A stretch of 32,937 bases of DNA from Pseudomonas marginalis. Its GTDB lineage: Bacteria; Pseudomonadota; Gammaproteobacteria; Pseudomonadales; Pseudomonadaceae. The DNA is taken from contig NZ_LKEG01000062.1 of assembly GCF_001645105.1 (NCBI RefSeq), forward strand, positions 80,415-113,351. The letters run 5' to 3'. Position 1 is the first letter of the stretch, and each line of letters starts with the position of its first letter. The notes under the pieces are model-generated. The model was not told where the DNA came from, did not search any database, and saw only the letters and a program-made list of their open reading frames with translations. The translations under genes and the position numbers were made by a program. This document shows positions 6,839 through 14,938 of this stretch, in pieces.

Positions 6839-8788
6839 TTACGGTTCGGCTTTGTAGGTGGGATAGTCCTGCATAGTAAAACTTCCGTTGAATGTTGCAT
6901 GGGTTTTGTTGCAAATGTTTATCACGGTATCCACTGCTCCTCTGAAACAGGGTTCCGTCCAGCCTGCATCGACGGAAAAAGACTCCCCACAGAGGTAAAG
7001 GCCTGACGTATGAGAAAAGTTACGATTATATTGCAGTAGTTTCATAGCGTTATAGTAAGTACCTGCACGGTAAAGCTTTGCGCAACCCAGTGAGTTTTTA
7101 TCGTTCATCCAGCGTTGCACGACCGCTTGTTTACGTCCGATGTAGGGTGATATTTTTTCTTTTATGTTTGTGGCTTTCAACAAGATTCGGTCAAGGTCTT
7201 CGATGCATTTGTCTACAAGCTCTTCATCGCTGAACACCGATAACTTTGTGGCATCATCTTCCCACGTATAGCTGAGTAGGATGCAATCATAGGTGTTGGT
7301 GTTGTTGTAGCGGTACGTATATACATCATGAACTAAACTGTCTGTCACGAGCGTCTGGGGGATGTTCTTGTTGTGAGAGAGGAACGACTTTTTAAGCGGG
7401 GCGTACACTTTACAGCTGGTTTCCCAATGAGCTGTTTTGTAGGCTTCTGTGATCTCGAAGGGGAGCATTTCCTGGCTGAAACCTTCAATGGATATCTGTG
7501 TTTCGATCAGCCATGAGGGCAGCGTCATTACGACAGAATCGCAATCGATGAATGCGCTGCTCGATGTTCCTTTTGGGCTGATGCTCCAGTCGTAATAGAC
7601 GCGTATTTGCCCGTTGTTAAGTTTCTTCAGTTTTGTCACTGCACTGCTGGTCAATAACCCGGACTGACTTTTTATGAGGTGTTCGTACAAGGAATCCTGC
7701 GTTTCGCCGGGTTTGATGAAGAGCAGGGACTCGGCCAGCGATCCAAGGCCGATGTAGTTTGGTTTGTTGAACGCAATGCCTCTCGAATCCAACGTCTCGG
7801 GAGCATCCAAGTAAGGCGAGGCCATGAGGGTGCCGTCCGCGTTTACGCGGCCGTGGATCAATTGCAGATGACTACTGAACCCGAATATTGCCGTGCGTAG
7901 CGGATAAAGCGCGCAGACGTCATAAAACGCTCCCCAACTGCCATCACCAATTCCGATCGCGTAGAAAACAGCCGACTCCTGCGCCGTCATGCCCATGCCA
8001 CCAAAGTTTCCAGGGTTGCTTTGATTCCAGTTGTCGATACTTGGCATTTTGACCAGGTCGCGAAAGGAAATACCTTCATATGTTCTGACTATCGACGCCC
8101 ACATGTCCTCCCAATGTTCAGCGCCATAATGTTCGGCGATGATCAGCGTCATGCGTTCGGCGAAGACTTTCCATTTTGCAAAAACGTTGCCCAACGTTTG
8201 ACCCGGAGGCGGGGTTTTTCCATCGGCGTTTTTCCAGATGAGCATGGTGGGTTCTGTGCTGTTATCGATGCTTCCCTCTCGCAGGTAGATGCCCGTTGAG
8301 CGCACTGCAGGGCTACCCGGGTTTGGAAAGTCTGAATGACGTAATTCGAACGCATTGGCGTAATAGGCCATCAGTGATCGCCCCTCTTTAGGGGGCTCGC
8401 TTGAGTGGTTGAAGAACGGCATCCTCATTGCCCCCATCTCGAAAGGTGGTCTGCCGACAGTGTTGGTATTGTTGTGCCCAAGGGCGGTAAGGTGCCTGCC
8501 GCCAATGCGTGTCGATTTTTCAAGTAAAGTCAGGTTGGTGAAACCGCATCGATACAGTTCGCGTGCGGTTGTTAAGCCTGTAATGCCCGCGCCGATGATG
8601 CAGATTTTATGTTGGGTTTCAGTGGCCAGCGCGATGCCATTTACTTGCTCCACCAACGCGCGGTAGTCAAAGCACAAATCAGGCGGGTTGGGGTATGTCG
8701 CTCTCCATTTATTCTTGCTGGAGCGCTTTTCTCGATGATGCCGTTGAGCGATGTCGGCAGAGTAGTTGAAGTTGGAACCGATGGTCAT
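6839..8788 (-). CDS. Flavin amino-acid oxidase/monooxygenase (TMO/LMO/PAO family)
   Basis: A 649-residue FAD enzyme. The dinucleotide-binding motif is at residues ~62-82 (I-C-I-I-G-A-G-I-T-G-L-T-T-A), followed by R-I-G-G-R-H and then F-E-M-G-A-M-R-M-P (116-124). That last motif is characteristic of tryptophan 2-monooxygenase, lysine 2-monooxygenase and phenylalanine oxidase. The C-terminal FAD motif appears as L-C-G-E-S-F-S-V-D-A-G-W-T-E-P-C-F-R-G-A-V. These enzymes oxidise an L-amino acid to an imino acid, or decarboxylate it to an amide. The ~60-residue N-terminal extension recalls the pro-region of PAO-type enzymes. Substrate unknown. Many A/T-ending codons, unlike the neighbours, suggest gene transfer. 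Confidence 0.85.
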   Translation of the reverse strand: MTIGSNFNYSADIAQRHHREKRSSKNKWRATYPNPPDLCFDYRALVEQVNGIALATETQHKICIIGAGITGLTTARELYRCGFTNLTLLEKSTRIGGRHLTALGHNNTNTVGRPPFEMGAMRMPFFNHSSEPPKEGRSLMAYYANAFELRHSDFPNPGSPAVRSTGIYLREGSIDNSTEPTMLIWKNADGKTPPPGQTLGNVFAKWKVFAERMTLIIAEHYGAEHWEDMWASIVRTYEGISFRDLVKMPSIDNWNQSNPGNFGGMGMTAQESAVFYAIGIGDGSWGAFYDVCALYPLRTAIFGFSSHLQLIHGRVNADGTLMASPYLDAPETLDSRGIAFNKPNYIGLGSLAESLLFIKPGETQDSLYEHLIKSQSGLLTSSAVTKLKKLNNGQIRVYYDWSISPKGTSSSAFIDCDSVVMTLPSWLIETQISIEGFSQEMLPFEITEAYKTAHWETSCKVYAPLKKSFLSHNKNIPQTLVTDSLVHDVYTYRYNNTNTYDCILLSYTWEDDATKLSVFSDEELVDKCIEDLDRILLKATNIKEKISPYIGRKQAVVQRWMNDKNSLGCAKLYRAGTYYNAMKLLQYNRNFSHTSGLYLCGESFSVDAGWTEPCFRGAVDTVINICNKTHATFNGSFTMQDYPTYKAEP

Positions 8789-8844
8789 TCTGATATTCCC
8801 TATTCAGAGTTAATGGGCTCTTCATAGGTTGAACGCGGGCGCTG

Positions 8845-9162
8845 TTAGCCTGAAATAAGCTGGCGTGACTTTTTGGCGAGGGTAAGTCGTATTCTTTCGT
8901 AAGGGCAGTGCCGACGACCAATGGTGAGGGAGTATGCCCCCTCACCCTGATAGCACTGTATTAGCTCGGCTGTATACACGGCAGCGTCCGATCCACCAAA
9001 ACGCAGGGCCGTGATTTGAGCGGCGCAAGCGGTCGAGATCCTCTCGGAATCGTCCTGCAAGTTAAAGGGAAATGTCGCCGATCTGGCTCCTGTGACCGCT
9101 TCAAGATTCTGCGTGGCTGTGCAGAACTCAAGATAGCCGACGCTTATCCGGTCAAATTCCAC
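8845..9162 (-). CDS. Small protein of unknown function
   Basis: A 105-residue frame whose codon use and composition look protein-like (for example R-I-S-V-G-Y-L-E-F-C-T-A-T-Q-N-L-E-A-V-T-G). No family recognised. It stops 57 bases before the oxidase gene on the same strand, so it may lead that operon. The start is uncertain: GTG 9162 has AAAAGG close by, and a TTG at 9195 is the only earlier choice. Another frame just upstream (ATG TCA GTT TTT GTG, about 9203) would join it after a one-base shift, so this may be a frameshifted gene. Confidence 0.45.
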   Translation of the reverse strand: MEFDRISVGYLEFCTATQNLEAVTGARSATFPFNLQDDSERISTACAAQITALRFGGSDAAVYTAELIQCYQGEGAYSLTIGRRHCPYERIRLTLAKKSRQLISG

Positions 9163-9255
9163 CCGCCTTTTGTACCCACCGAAACCTGGGCACAAAAACT
9201 GACATTAGTTTGCTCGCGTAAGGGAGTTGCACATCGTCATCATCGCGTCACATAA

Positions 9256-9283
9256 GCCCGCTTGCAGGTAAAGCGGGCCTTTT
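9256..9283 (+). terminator. Intrinsic terminator upstream of hicA
   Basis: GCCCGCTT-gcaggta-AAGCGGGC followed by CTTTT: an 8-base perfect stem with a short U-tract reading on the plus strand. No convincing plus-strand gene ends here, so it may be left from a lost gene, or it may insulate hicAB. Confidence 0.6.
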
Positions 9284-9327
9284 CATGAGTGTGTCTCGTG
9301 TGTACAAATAACGCATTGCCATGCGGC

Positions 9328-9346
9328 GGTGTGTAATATACACACC
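9328..9346. promoter_or_regulatory. Probable HicB operator
   Basis: GGTGTGTA-ata-TACACACC: 8-base perfect arms, 14 bases upstream of the hicA start. Another GTGTGTAC lies at about 9298-9305. HicB proteins with a ribbon-helix-helix domain bind such palindromes and repress their own operon. Confidence 0.6.
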
Positions 9347-9359
9347 TAAGGGTTGGGCG

Positions 9360-9545
9360 ATGAGAAGTCGAGAGCTGATTGACCTGCTGGTTGCGGAGGG
9401 TTGGTTTGAGGTGGCAGTTAAAGGCAGTCACCATCAGTTCAAACACCCTGTGAAGCGGGGGCGAATAACCGTCCCTCATCCCAAGTCGGAGATCGCCAAA
9501 GGCACTCTGCACAGTATTTTCAAATCAGCCGGTCTCAAATATTGA
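9360..9545 (+). CDS. hicA: HicA toxin (mRNA interferase)
   Basis: A 61-residue HicA family toxin with a double-stranded-RNA-binding-like fold. The hallmark G-S-H-H-Q-F-K-H-P holds the active His at residue 24 or 25, followed by R-I-T-V-P-H-P and the G-T-L-H-S-I-F-K-S-A-G C-terminal helix. HicA cleaves mRNA and blocks translation unless bound by HicB. AAGGG precedes the ATG. It is followed by hicB 53 bases downstream, with an operator upstream. Confidence 0.93.
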   Translation: MRSRELIDLLVAEGWFEVAVKGSHHQFKHPVKRGRITVPHPKSEIAKGTLHSIFKSAGLKY

Positions 9546-9598
9546 TGCTGCTGAATGAGTTGGACGAGCTCCTGAGGGGCTTGTCTAGAGGAGGAGCA

Positions 9599-10000
9599 AT
9601 GAAATTCCCGGTGGTCGTGCACAAAGATGCTGACTCGGATTACAGCGTGACGGTCCCTGACGTGCCGGGTTGTTTCTCGGCGGGAGGGTCTTTTTCCGAA
9701 GCACTGGATAATGTCCGCGAGGCATTGGCTTTGCATCTCGAAGGGCTGGTTGCCGATCAGGAACGGCTTCCTCAGGCACTGGAGGTTGATGCGCATTTAA
9801 GTAACCCGGATTTCGCCGGTGGCGTTTGGGCGATTGTCGACTTTGATCTCACGCCCTATCTGGGTAAGTCGGTACGGTTCAATGCTTCTTTGCCTGAACA
9901 CCTGTTGCAACGTATTGATGAGCGTGTGCAAAAGGACCACCGCTATGCATCGCGGTCAGGTTTCTTAGCGACGGCAGCCTTGCGCGAACTCTCTGCTTAA
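9599..10000 (+). CDS. hicB: HicB antitoxin with ribbon-helix-helix domain
   Basis: A 133-residue HicB family antitoxin. The N-terminal part is the degenerate RNase-H-like HicB fold (M-K-F-P-V-V-V-H-K-D, then D-Y-S-V-T-V-P-D-V-P-G-C-F-S-A-G, then E-A-L-D-N-V-R-E-A-L) that binds HicA. The C-terminus (V-R-F-N-A-S-L-P-E-H-L-L-Q-R-I-D) is a ribbon-helix-helix DNA-binding domain. The start at 9599 is preferred over earlier frames because GAGGAGC lies just upstream. Expected roles are toxin neutralisation and repression at 9328-9346. Confidence 0.93.
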   Translation: MKFPVVVHKDADSDYSVTVPDVPGCFSAGGSFSEALDNVREALALHLEGLVADQERLPQALEVDAHLSNPDFAGGVWAIVDFDLTPYLGKSVRFNASLPEHLLQRIDERVQKDHRYASRSGFLATAALRELSA

Positions 10001-10039
10001 AGCAACACAAGCAAACACTATGTATCCAAAGGGACGCCC

Positions 10040-10384
10040 ATGAGCCACGAAGAACTCCAAATCACCGACCTCCGCCCCGGCACCGGCAAAACCGTGGTCA
10101 AGGGCGCGCTGATTACCACCCAATACACCGGCACCCTGGAAGACGGCACGGTGTTCGATTCGTCCTGGGAGCGGGGCAAGCCGTTTCAGTGTGTGATCGG
10201 TACCGGGCGTGTGATCAAGGGCTGGGACCAGGGCTTGATGGGCATGCAGGTGGGCGGTGTGCGCAGCTTGTTCGTGCCGGCGCATTTGGCTTATGGCGAG
10301 CGGTCGATGGGCGCACATATCAAGCCCAACAGTCATCTGCGCTTTGAGATCGAGTTGTTGGAAGTCCTGACGCGGGACGATTGA
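10040..10384 (+). CDS. FKBP-type peptidyl-prolyl cis-trans isomerase
   Basis: A 114-residue single-domain FKBP. The family pattern is clear: G-A-L-I-T-T-Q-Y-T-G-T-L-E-D-G-T-V-F-D-S-S, then V-I-K-G-W-D-Q-G-L-M-G-M-Q-V-G-G, then P-A-H-L-A-Y-G-E-R and an F-E-I-E-L-L-E-V end. It speeds proline isomerisation in folding proteins and lacks a signal peptide, so it is cytoplasmic. AAAGGGA precedes the ATG. The GNAT gene begins 7 bases after its stop, so the two are probably co-transcribed. Confidence 0.93.
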   Translation: MSHEELQITDLRPGTGKTVVKGALITTQYTGTLEDGTVFDSSWERGKPFQCVIGTGRVIKGWDQGLMGMQVGGVRSLFVPAHLAYGERSMGAHIKPNSHLRFEIELLEVLTRDD

Positions 10385-10390
10385 GGGCGG

Positions 10391-11002
10391 ATGAACATGG
10401 ACGTGGATGCGCACCTGTTGCCGGGGGGCTCCGTTGCGGGCATTCGGGTGACTGAGCTGGGCGGTGGGGATGCAGCCGAGTTGCAGCGGTTTTTTGAACG
10501 CGCACCGGATTACTTCGTCGCCGTGAATGGCGAGCCGGCCACGCCGACTGAAGCGCATGAGGAGTTGCTGGGGCAGTTGCCGGTAGGGTGGACATGCCGG
10601 CGGATGTATTGGCTGGGTTACCGCGATCAGGACAATGAGCTGGTGGCGGTGGTGAACATTGCGGCGGATGTGTTGGCGGTCGGCGTCTGGCATATCGGTC
10701 TGTTGCTGGTGGATGCACGGTTGCACGGCACCGGGCTGGCGCACCAGCTGCATGCGGATCTTGAAGCGTGGGTGGTTCGCAATGACGGCCAATGGTTGCG
10801 GTTGACGGTGGTCATCGGCAACACCCGTGCTGAACGTTTCTGGCCAAAACTCGGTTATGTGCAGGTGCGTACCCGTGAAGGAATCACGATGGGGCGGCAG
10901 GTGAACAGGGTGTCGATTCAGGTCAAGGCATTGGGCGGTGGGCAGGTGGATGATTACCTGGCATTGGTGGCAAGGGACCGACCGGACACCGCGTCACAGT
11001 AA
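10391..11002 (+). CDS. GNAT family N-acetyltransferase
   Basis: A 203-residue acetyltransferase. The GNAT fold appears as W-L-G-Y-R-D..L-V-A-V-V-N (β2-β4), W-H-I-G-L-L-L-V-D-A-R-L-H-G-T-G-L-A-H-Q-L (motif A, acetyl-CoA pyrophosphate loop R-L-H-G-T-G) and T-R-A-E-R-F-W-P-K-L-G-Y (motif B). The acceptor substrate cannot be inferred. It follows the FKBP gene directly. An ATG two codons later is an equally possible start. Confidence 0.85.
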   Translation: MNMDVDAHLLPGGSVAGIRVTELGGGDAAELQRFFERAPDYFVAVNGEPATPTEAHEELLGQLPVGWTCRRMYWLGYRDQDNELVAVVNIAADVLAVGVWHIGLLLVDARLHGTGLAHQLHADLEAWVVRNDGQWLRLTVVIGNTRAERFWPKLGYVQVRTREGITMGRQVNRVSIQVKALGGGQVDDYLALVARDRPDTASQ

Positions 11003-11020
11003 ATGTACACCCAAGCCTAT

Positions 11021-11044
11021 GGGCGGGAGCTTGCTTCCTCCCAC
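11021..11044. repeat. Single REP-like hairpin
   Basis: The GGGCGGGAGCTTGCTTCCTC core is the short Pseudomonas REP type that folds on itself (GGGAG/CTCCC). It sits 18 bases after the GNAT stop and probably stabilises or ends that transcript. Confidence 0.5.
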
Positions 11045-11149
11045 ATTTGATCCTCAGTGGGCCCAGGAAAAGGCGTACCTGAACCCTCCCTGAAGAATCT
11101 TCTTATTCATCATTCGGAAGCTTTCCTACGGTTTACTCTCCTAGTATCG

Positions 11150-11499
11150 GGGCGTAAGCTTCGCGCGTTTTCATCAATTGCGGAGACCCTCAGTGGGTAC
11201 TTGTTCGAGTGACAGTAGTCGGCCGGTTTCGTTGACCGGCATAGACTTGGCAAGGTAACGCGCATTTTCCAGATGCCGTTGTCTCGCCAATAAAGCGAGA
11301 AGCGGCATCGCGGCAGTGACCAGTCCTGGCTCCTGTCCGATTCCCTCTCATCGACGCTGACCAGCACCTGATTAACCTCGGGATGCTACGGACGCGCCTG
11401 CCTTTTGCGGCGGGCGGGCCAAGCCGGCTGTGCCTTTAAAACGGGCGCGGTGCGCGAGGCGGTACCTGCACGAGTGTTTCCTCGCGCAGGAGTAACACC
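11150..11499 (+). promoter_or_regulatory. Structured leader of the mgtA-mgtC operon
   Basis: About 350-500 bases with no good protein gene precede mgtA. Two strong hairpins are visible. One is GCCGGT-ttcgttg-ACCGGC at 11222-11240. The other is a nested stem at 11272-11309: GATGCCG with CGGCATC outside, TCTCGC with GCGAGA inside. A third, GC-rich stem lies near 11394-11416 (GCCTGCC/GGCGGGC). A 14-codon GTG-start mini-ORF at 11316-11360 (V-T-S-P-G-S-C-P-I-P-S-H-R-R) holds three prolines; enterobacterial mgtA leaders carry a proline-containing peptide, MgtL. The leader probably senses Mg2+ or translation, but it does not match the M-box riboswitch as I know it. Confidence 0.55.
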
Positions 11500-14205
11500 A
11501 TGAACTTCACACTGTTGAAAGAGTTCTTCGCCGGCTTCCTGCGGACCCGGCATATCGCCCGGCATTTCCGCCGCTTGGCGATGCTCGACACCGTGGCCGA
11601 CGCCAGCGTCAGCCGCGAAGTGCCGCCGACCCTGGCGCAAACCCTGGTGATTTCGGCCAACAGCAGTGCCGTGCAATTGCTCGGCACGCTGGGCAGCCAC
11701 TCCGAAGGCTTGAACACCCAGGAAGCCGACGCCCTGCGCGTGCAATACGGCCTCAACGAAGTCGAGCACGAGCAGCCGCTGCCGTGGTGGGTGCACCTGT
11801 GGCATTGCTACAAAAACCCCTTCAACCTGCTGCTGACTTTGCTGGCGGTGATCTCCTGGCTGACCGAGGACATGAAGGCGGCCACGGTGATTTTCTCCAT
11901 GGTGGTGCTCTCGACACTGCTGCGCTTCTGGCAGGAGGCCAAGTCGAACAAGGCGGCCGACGCCCTCAAGGCCATGGTGAGCAACACGGCGACCGTGCTG
12001 CGTCGGGATGAAACCAAGCGCATCGAGCTGCCGATCAAACACTTGGTGCCGGGTGACCTGATCGTGCTGTCGGCCGGTGACATGATCCCCGCCGACTGCC
12101 GTGTCATCAGTGCCAAGGACCTGTTCGTAAGCCAGGCGGCGATGACCGGCGAATCGATGCCGGTGGAGAAGTTCGCCCAGCAGCAAGATGCCAACACCCG
12201 TAACCCGCTGGACCTGGAAAACATCCTGTTCATGGGCACCAACGTGGTGTCCGGCGCGGCGACGGCGGTGATCCTGACCACCGGCAACAGCACCTATTTC
12301 GGTGCGTTGGCCCAGCGCGTCACCGCTACCGACCGCGCGACCACCTCGTTCCAGCAAGGCGTCAACAAGGTCAGTTGGTTGCTCATCCGCTTCATGTTCG
12401 TGATGGCGCCACTGGTGCTGTTCATCAACGGGTTCACCAAGGGTGACTGGACTGAAGCGCTGTTGTTCGCGCTGTCGATTGCTGTGGGCCTGACCCCGGA
12501 AATGCTGCCGATGATCGTCACCTCGACCCTGGCCAAAGGCGCGGTGTTTCTCTCGCGTAAAAAAGTCATCGTCAAGCGTCTGGACGCAATCCAGAACTTC
12601 GGCGCCATGGACGTGCTGTGCACCGACAAGACCGGCACCCTGACCCAGGACAGGATTTTCCTCGCGCGCCATGTGGACGTGTGGGGGGAAGAGTCCGACG
12701 ACGTGTTGGAAATGGCCTACCTCAACAGCTACTACCAGACGGGCCTGAAAAACCTGTTGGACGTGGCGGTGCTGGAGCATGTGGAGGTGCATCGCGAGCT
12801 GAAGGTGGGTACGGCGTTCCAGAAAGTCGATGAGATCCCGTTCGACTTCAATCGTCGCCGCATGTCCGTCGTGGTCGCCGAGCAAGGCCAGCCACACCTG
12901 TTGATCTGCAAAGGGGCGGTCGAAGAGATTCTGTCGGTGTGCAACAACGTGCGCCATGGCGACGTCAACGAAGCGCTGACCGATGACCTGCTGGCGCGCA
13001 TTCGCCAGGTCACCGCCGCGTTCAACGAAGAAGGCCTGCGCGTGGTGGCCGTGGCCGCGCAACCGATGGCGCCTGGGCGCGACACCTACAGCCTGGCGGA
13101 TGAAAAAAACCTCACGTTGATCGGTTATGTGGCTTTTCTCGACCCACCGAAGGAAAGCACCGCGCCTGCGCTCAAGGCTCTCAAAGCCCACGGCGTCGCC
13201 GTGAAAGTGCTGACAGGGGACAACGAACTGGTCACCGCTAAAATCTGCCGCGAAGTGGGCCTGGAGCAACAGGGCCTGCTGATGGGCAATGACATCGAGG
13301 ACATGACCGACGCCGAGCTGGCCAAGGCCGTGGAAACCACCAATGTGTTCGCCAAGCTGACGCCGTCCCACAAGGAGCGCATCGTGCGCCTGCTCAAGGC
13401 TAACGGGCATGTGGTGGGCTTTATGGGGGATGGCATCAACGACGCGCCGGCGCTGCGTACTGCCGATATCGGGATTTCGGTCGACAGTGCGGTGGATATC
13501 GCCAAGGAAGCCGCCGACATCATCCTGTTGGAAAAGAGCCTGATGATTCTGGAGGAGGGCGTGCTGGAAGGCCGGCGTACCTTCGCCAACATGCTCAAGT
13601 ACATCAAGATGACTGCCAGTTCCAACTTCGGCAACGTGTTTTCGGTGCTGGTGGCCAGTGCGTTTATTCCGTTCCTGCCGATGCTGCCGATGCACCTGCT
13701 GGTGCAGAACCTGCTGTATGACATTTCGCAGATCGCGATTCCGTTCGATAACGTCGACGCCGAGATGCTCGCCAAGCCGCAACGCTGGCAGCCCGGCGAT
13801 GTGGGGCGGTTCATGCTGTTTTTCGGGCCGATCAGTTCGATCTTTGACATCACCACGTTCGCGCTCATGTGGTATGTCTTCGATGCCAACACCCCGGATC
13901 ACCAGACGCTGTTCCAGTCCGGCTGGTTCGTGGTGGGGCTGCTGACCCAGACGCTGATCGTGCACATGATCCGCACCCCGAAAATCCCGTTCCTGCAGAG
14001 CCGTGCGGCGATGCCGTTGATGGTGATGACCGGTGTGATCATGGCCGTGGGGATTTTCCTGCCGATGGGGCCGCTGGCGCACTACTTCAAATTGCAGGCG
14101 CTGCCGTCGCTGTACTTTGTGTTCCTGCCGGTGATCCTGCTGGCGTACATGGCGCTGACCCAGGCGGTGAAGGGCTACTACATCCGTAAGTTCGGCTGGC
14201 AATAA
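11500..14205 (+). CDS. mgtA: Mg2+-transporting P-type ATPase MgtA
   Basis: A 901-residue P-type ATPase of the P3B magnesium group, which imports Mg2+ across the inner membrane with the help of ATP. Motifs in order: M-T-G-E-S-M-P-V (actuator loop, ~residue 215); the phosphorylation site D376 in C-T-D-K-T-G-T-L-T; nucleotide-binding I-C-K-G-A-V-E-E; V-L-T-G-D-N; and the hinge G-D-G-I-N-D-A-P-A-L (~645). About ten membrane segments are present, with a pair near residue 105-150, the ion-path helix around S-I-A-V-G-L-T-P-E-M-L-P, and six after residue 700. Length fits MgtA/MgtB. GCAGGAG lies upstream of the ATG. It is followed 16 bases later by mgtC. Confidence 0.96.
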   Translation: MNFTLLKEFFAGFLRTRHIARHFRRLAMLDTVADASVSREVPPTLAQTLVISANSSAVQLLGTLGSHSEGLNTQEADALRVQYGLNEVEHEQPLPWWVHLWHCYKNPFNLLLTLLAVISWLTEDMKAATVIFSMVVLSTLLRFWQEAKSNKAADALKAMVSNTATVLRRDETKRIELPIKHLVPGDLIVLSAGDMIPADCRVISAKDLFVSQAAMTGESMPVEKFAQQQDANTRNPLDLENILFMGTNVVSGAATAVILTTGNSTYFGALAQRVTATDRATTSFQQGVNKVSWLLIRFMFVMAPLVLFINGFTKGDWTEALLFALSIAVGLTPEMLPMIVTSTLAKGAVFLSRKKVIVKRLDAIQNFGAMDVLCTDKTGTLTQDRIFLARHVDVWGEESDDVLEMAYLNSYYQTGLKNLLDVAVLEHVEVHRELKVGTAFQKVDEIPFDFNRRRMSVVVAEQGQPHLLICKGAVEEILSVCNNVRHGDVNEALTDDLLARIRQVTAAFNEEGLRVVAVAAQPMAPGRDTYSLADEKNLTLIGYVAFLDPPKESTAPALKALKAHGVAVKVLTGDNELVTAKICREVGLEQQGLLMGNDIEDMTDAELAKAVETTNVFAKLTPSHKERIVRLLKANGHVVGFMGDGINDAPALRTADIGISVDSAVDIAKEAADIILLEKSLMILEEGVLEGRRTFANMLKYIKMTASSNFGNVFSVLVASAFIPFLPMLPMHLLVQNLLYDISQIAIPFDNVDAEMLAKPQRWQPGDVGRFMLFFGPISSIFDITTFALMWYVFDANTPDHQTLFQSGWFVVGLLTQTLIVHMIRTPKIPFLQSRAAMPLMVMTGVIMAVGIFLPMGPLAHYFKLQALPSLYFVFLPVILLAYMALTQAVKGYYIRKFGWQ

Positions 14206-14221
14206 ACAGGGAAGATTTTCT

Positions 14222-14938
14222 ATGCAAGCAATCGACAACATCAACCTCAATTCCCTGGTTGATACGCTGGTCAGCCTCACCGCGGCCTTCATCCTCGGTG
14301 GTCTGATCGGTTTCGAGCGCCAGTACCGACAGCGCACGGCAGGTCTGCGGACCAACGTGCTGGTGGCGGTGGGCGCGGCGATCTTCGTCGACATGGCCAA
14401 CCGTCTCGGCGGTGCGGAAGGCGCGGTACGGGTGGTGGCGTATGTGGTCTCGGGCATCGGCTTTCTCGGCGCCGGCGTGATCATGCGCGAAGAAGGCAAC
14501 GTGCGTGGGCTCAACACGGCCGCCACCCTCTGGGCGTCGGCGGCGGTGGGTGCCTGCGCGGGTGCCGACCTGATCCTGGAAGCGCTGCTGGGCACCCTGT
14601 TTGTGCTGGCGGCCAACACCTTGCTGCGGCCGATCGTCAATAACATCAACCGTCAGCCGTTGGACGTGGTGTCGGCGGAGGTCACCAATATCCTGTATGT
14701 CATTGCACGGCGTACTCAGCAGAAAGCCGTATTGGCGTTGCTGGAAGCCGAGCTGGCGCGTTGTAACTATCCCGCCAGCGATGTCGACGTGCGCCCCTTC
14801 GGCACGGAGGAGGTGGAAATAGAAGCCACCCTGGCCGTGACGTCGGTAGACGGTGACGAACTGGATGCGCTGGTGGCGCGAATTTCGATGTCTACCCTCG
14901 TCGTGCAGGCGTTCTGGAGCCCCAGTACTACCGAGTAG
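14222..14938 (+). CDS. mgtC: MgtC/SapB family protein
   Basis: A 238-residue inner-membrane protein. The N-terminal MgtC domain (residues ~10-140) shows A-A-F-I-L-G-G-L-I-G-F-E-R-Q, then A-G-L-R-T-N-V-L-V-A-V-G-A-A, then G-I-G-F-L-G-A-G-V-I-M-R and L-N-T-A-A-T-L-W-A-S-A-A-V-G. The soluble C-terminal half (~150-238) resembles the ACT-like domain of virulence-type MgtC proteins. MgtC supports growth at low Mg2+, and in Salmonella and Mycobacterium survival in macrophages, partly through the ATP synthase. Co-transcription with mgtA makes control by the same leader likely. Confidence 0.93.
   Translation: MQAIDNINLNSLVDTLVSLTAAFILGGLIGFERQYRQRTAGLRTNVLVAVGAAIFVDMANRLGGAEGAVRVVAYVVSGIGFLGAGVIMREEGNVRGLNTAATLWASAAVGACAGADLILEALLGTLFVLAANTLLRPIVNNINRQPLDVVSAEVTNILYVIARRTQQKAVLALLEAELARCNYPASDVDVRPFGTEEVEIEATLAVTSVDGDELDALVARISMSTLVVQAFWSPSTTE

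Noticed and set aside
9016..9255. 79-codon plus ORF ending just before the terminator at 9256
   Set aside because: The opposite frame (8845-9162) is more protein-like in codon use. Its end next to the terminator is suggestive but the translation matches nothing I know.
11130..11147. Possible PhoP box (GGTTTA) and -10 (TAGTAT) before the mgtA leader
   Set aside because: Only one half-site fits and it overlaps the -10 instead of lying about 12 bases upstream, so it is not supported.
11386..14649. Very long minus-strand open frame (1087 codons) opposite mgtA and mgtC
   Set aside because: An antisense shadow of two high-GC genes with a His/Gln/Arg-rich translation. MgtA and MgtC motifs on the plus strand are complete.
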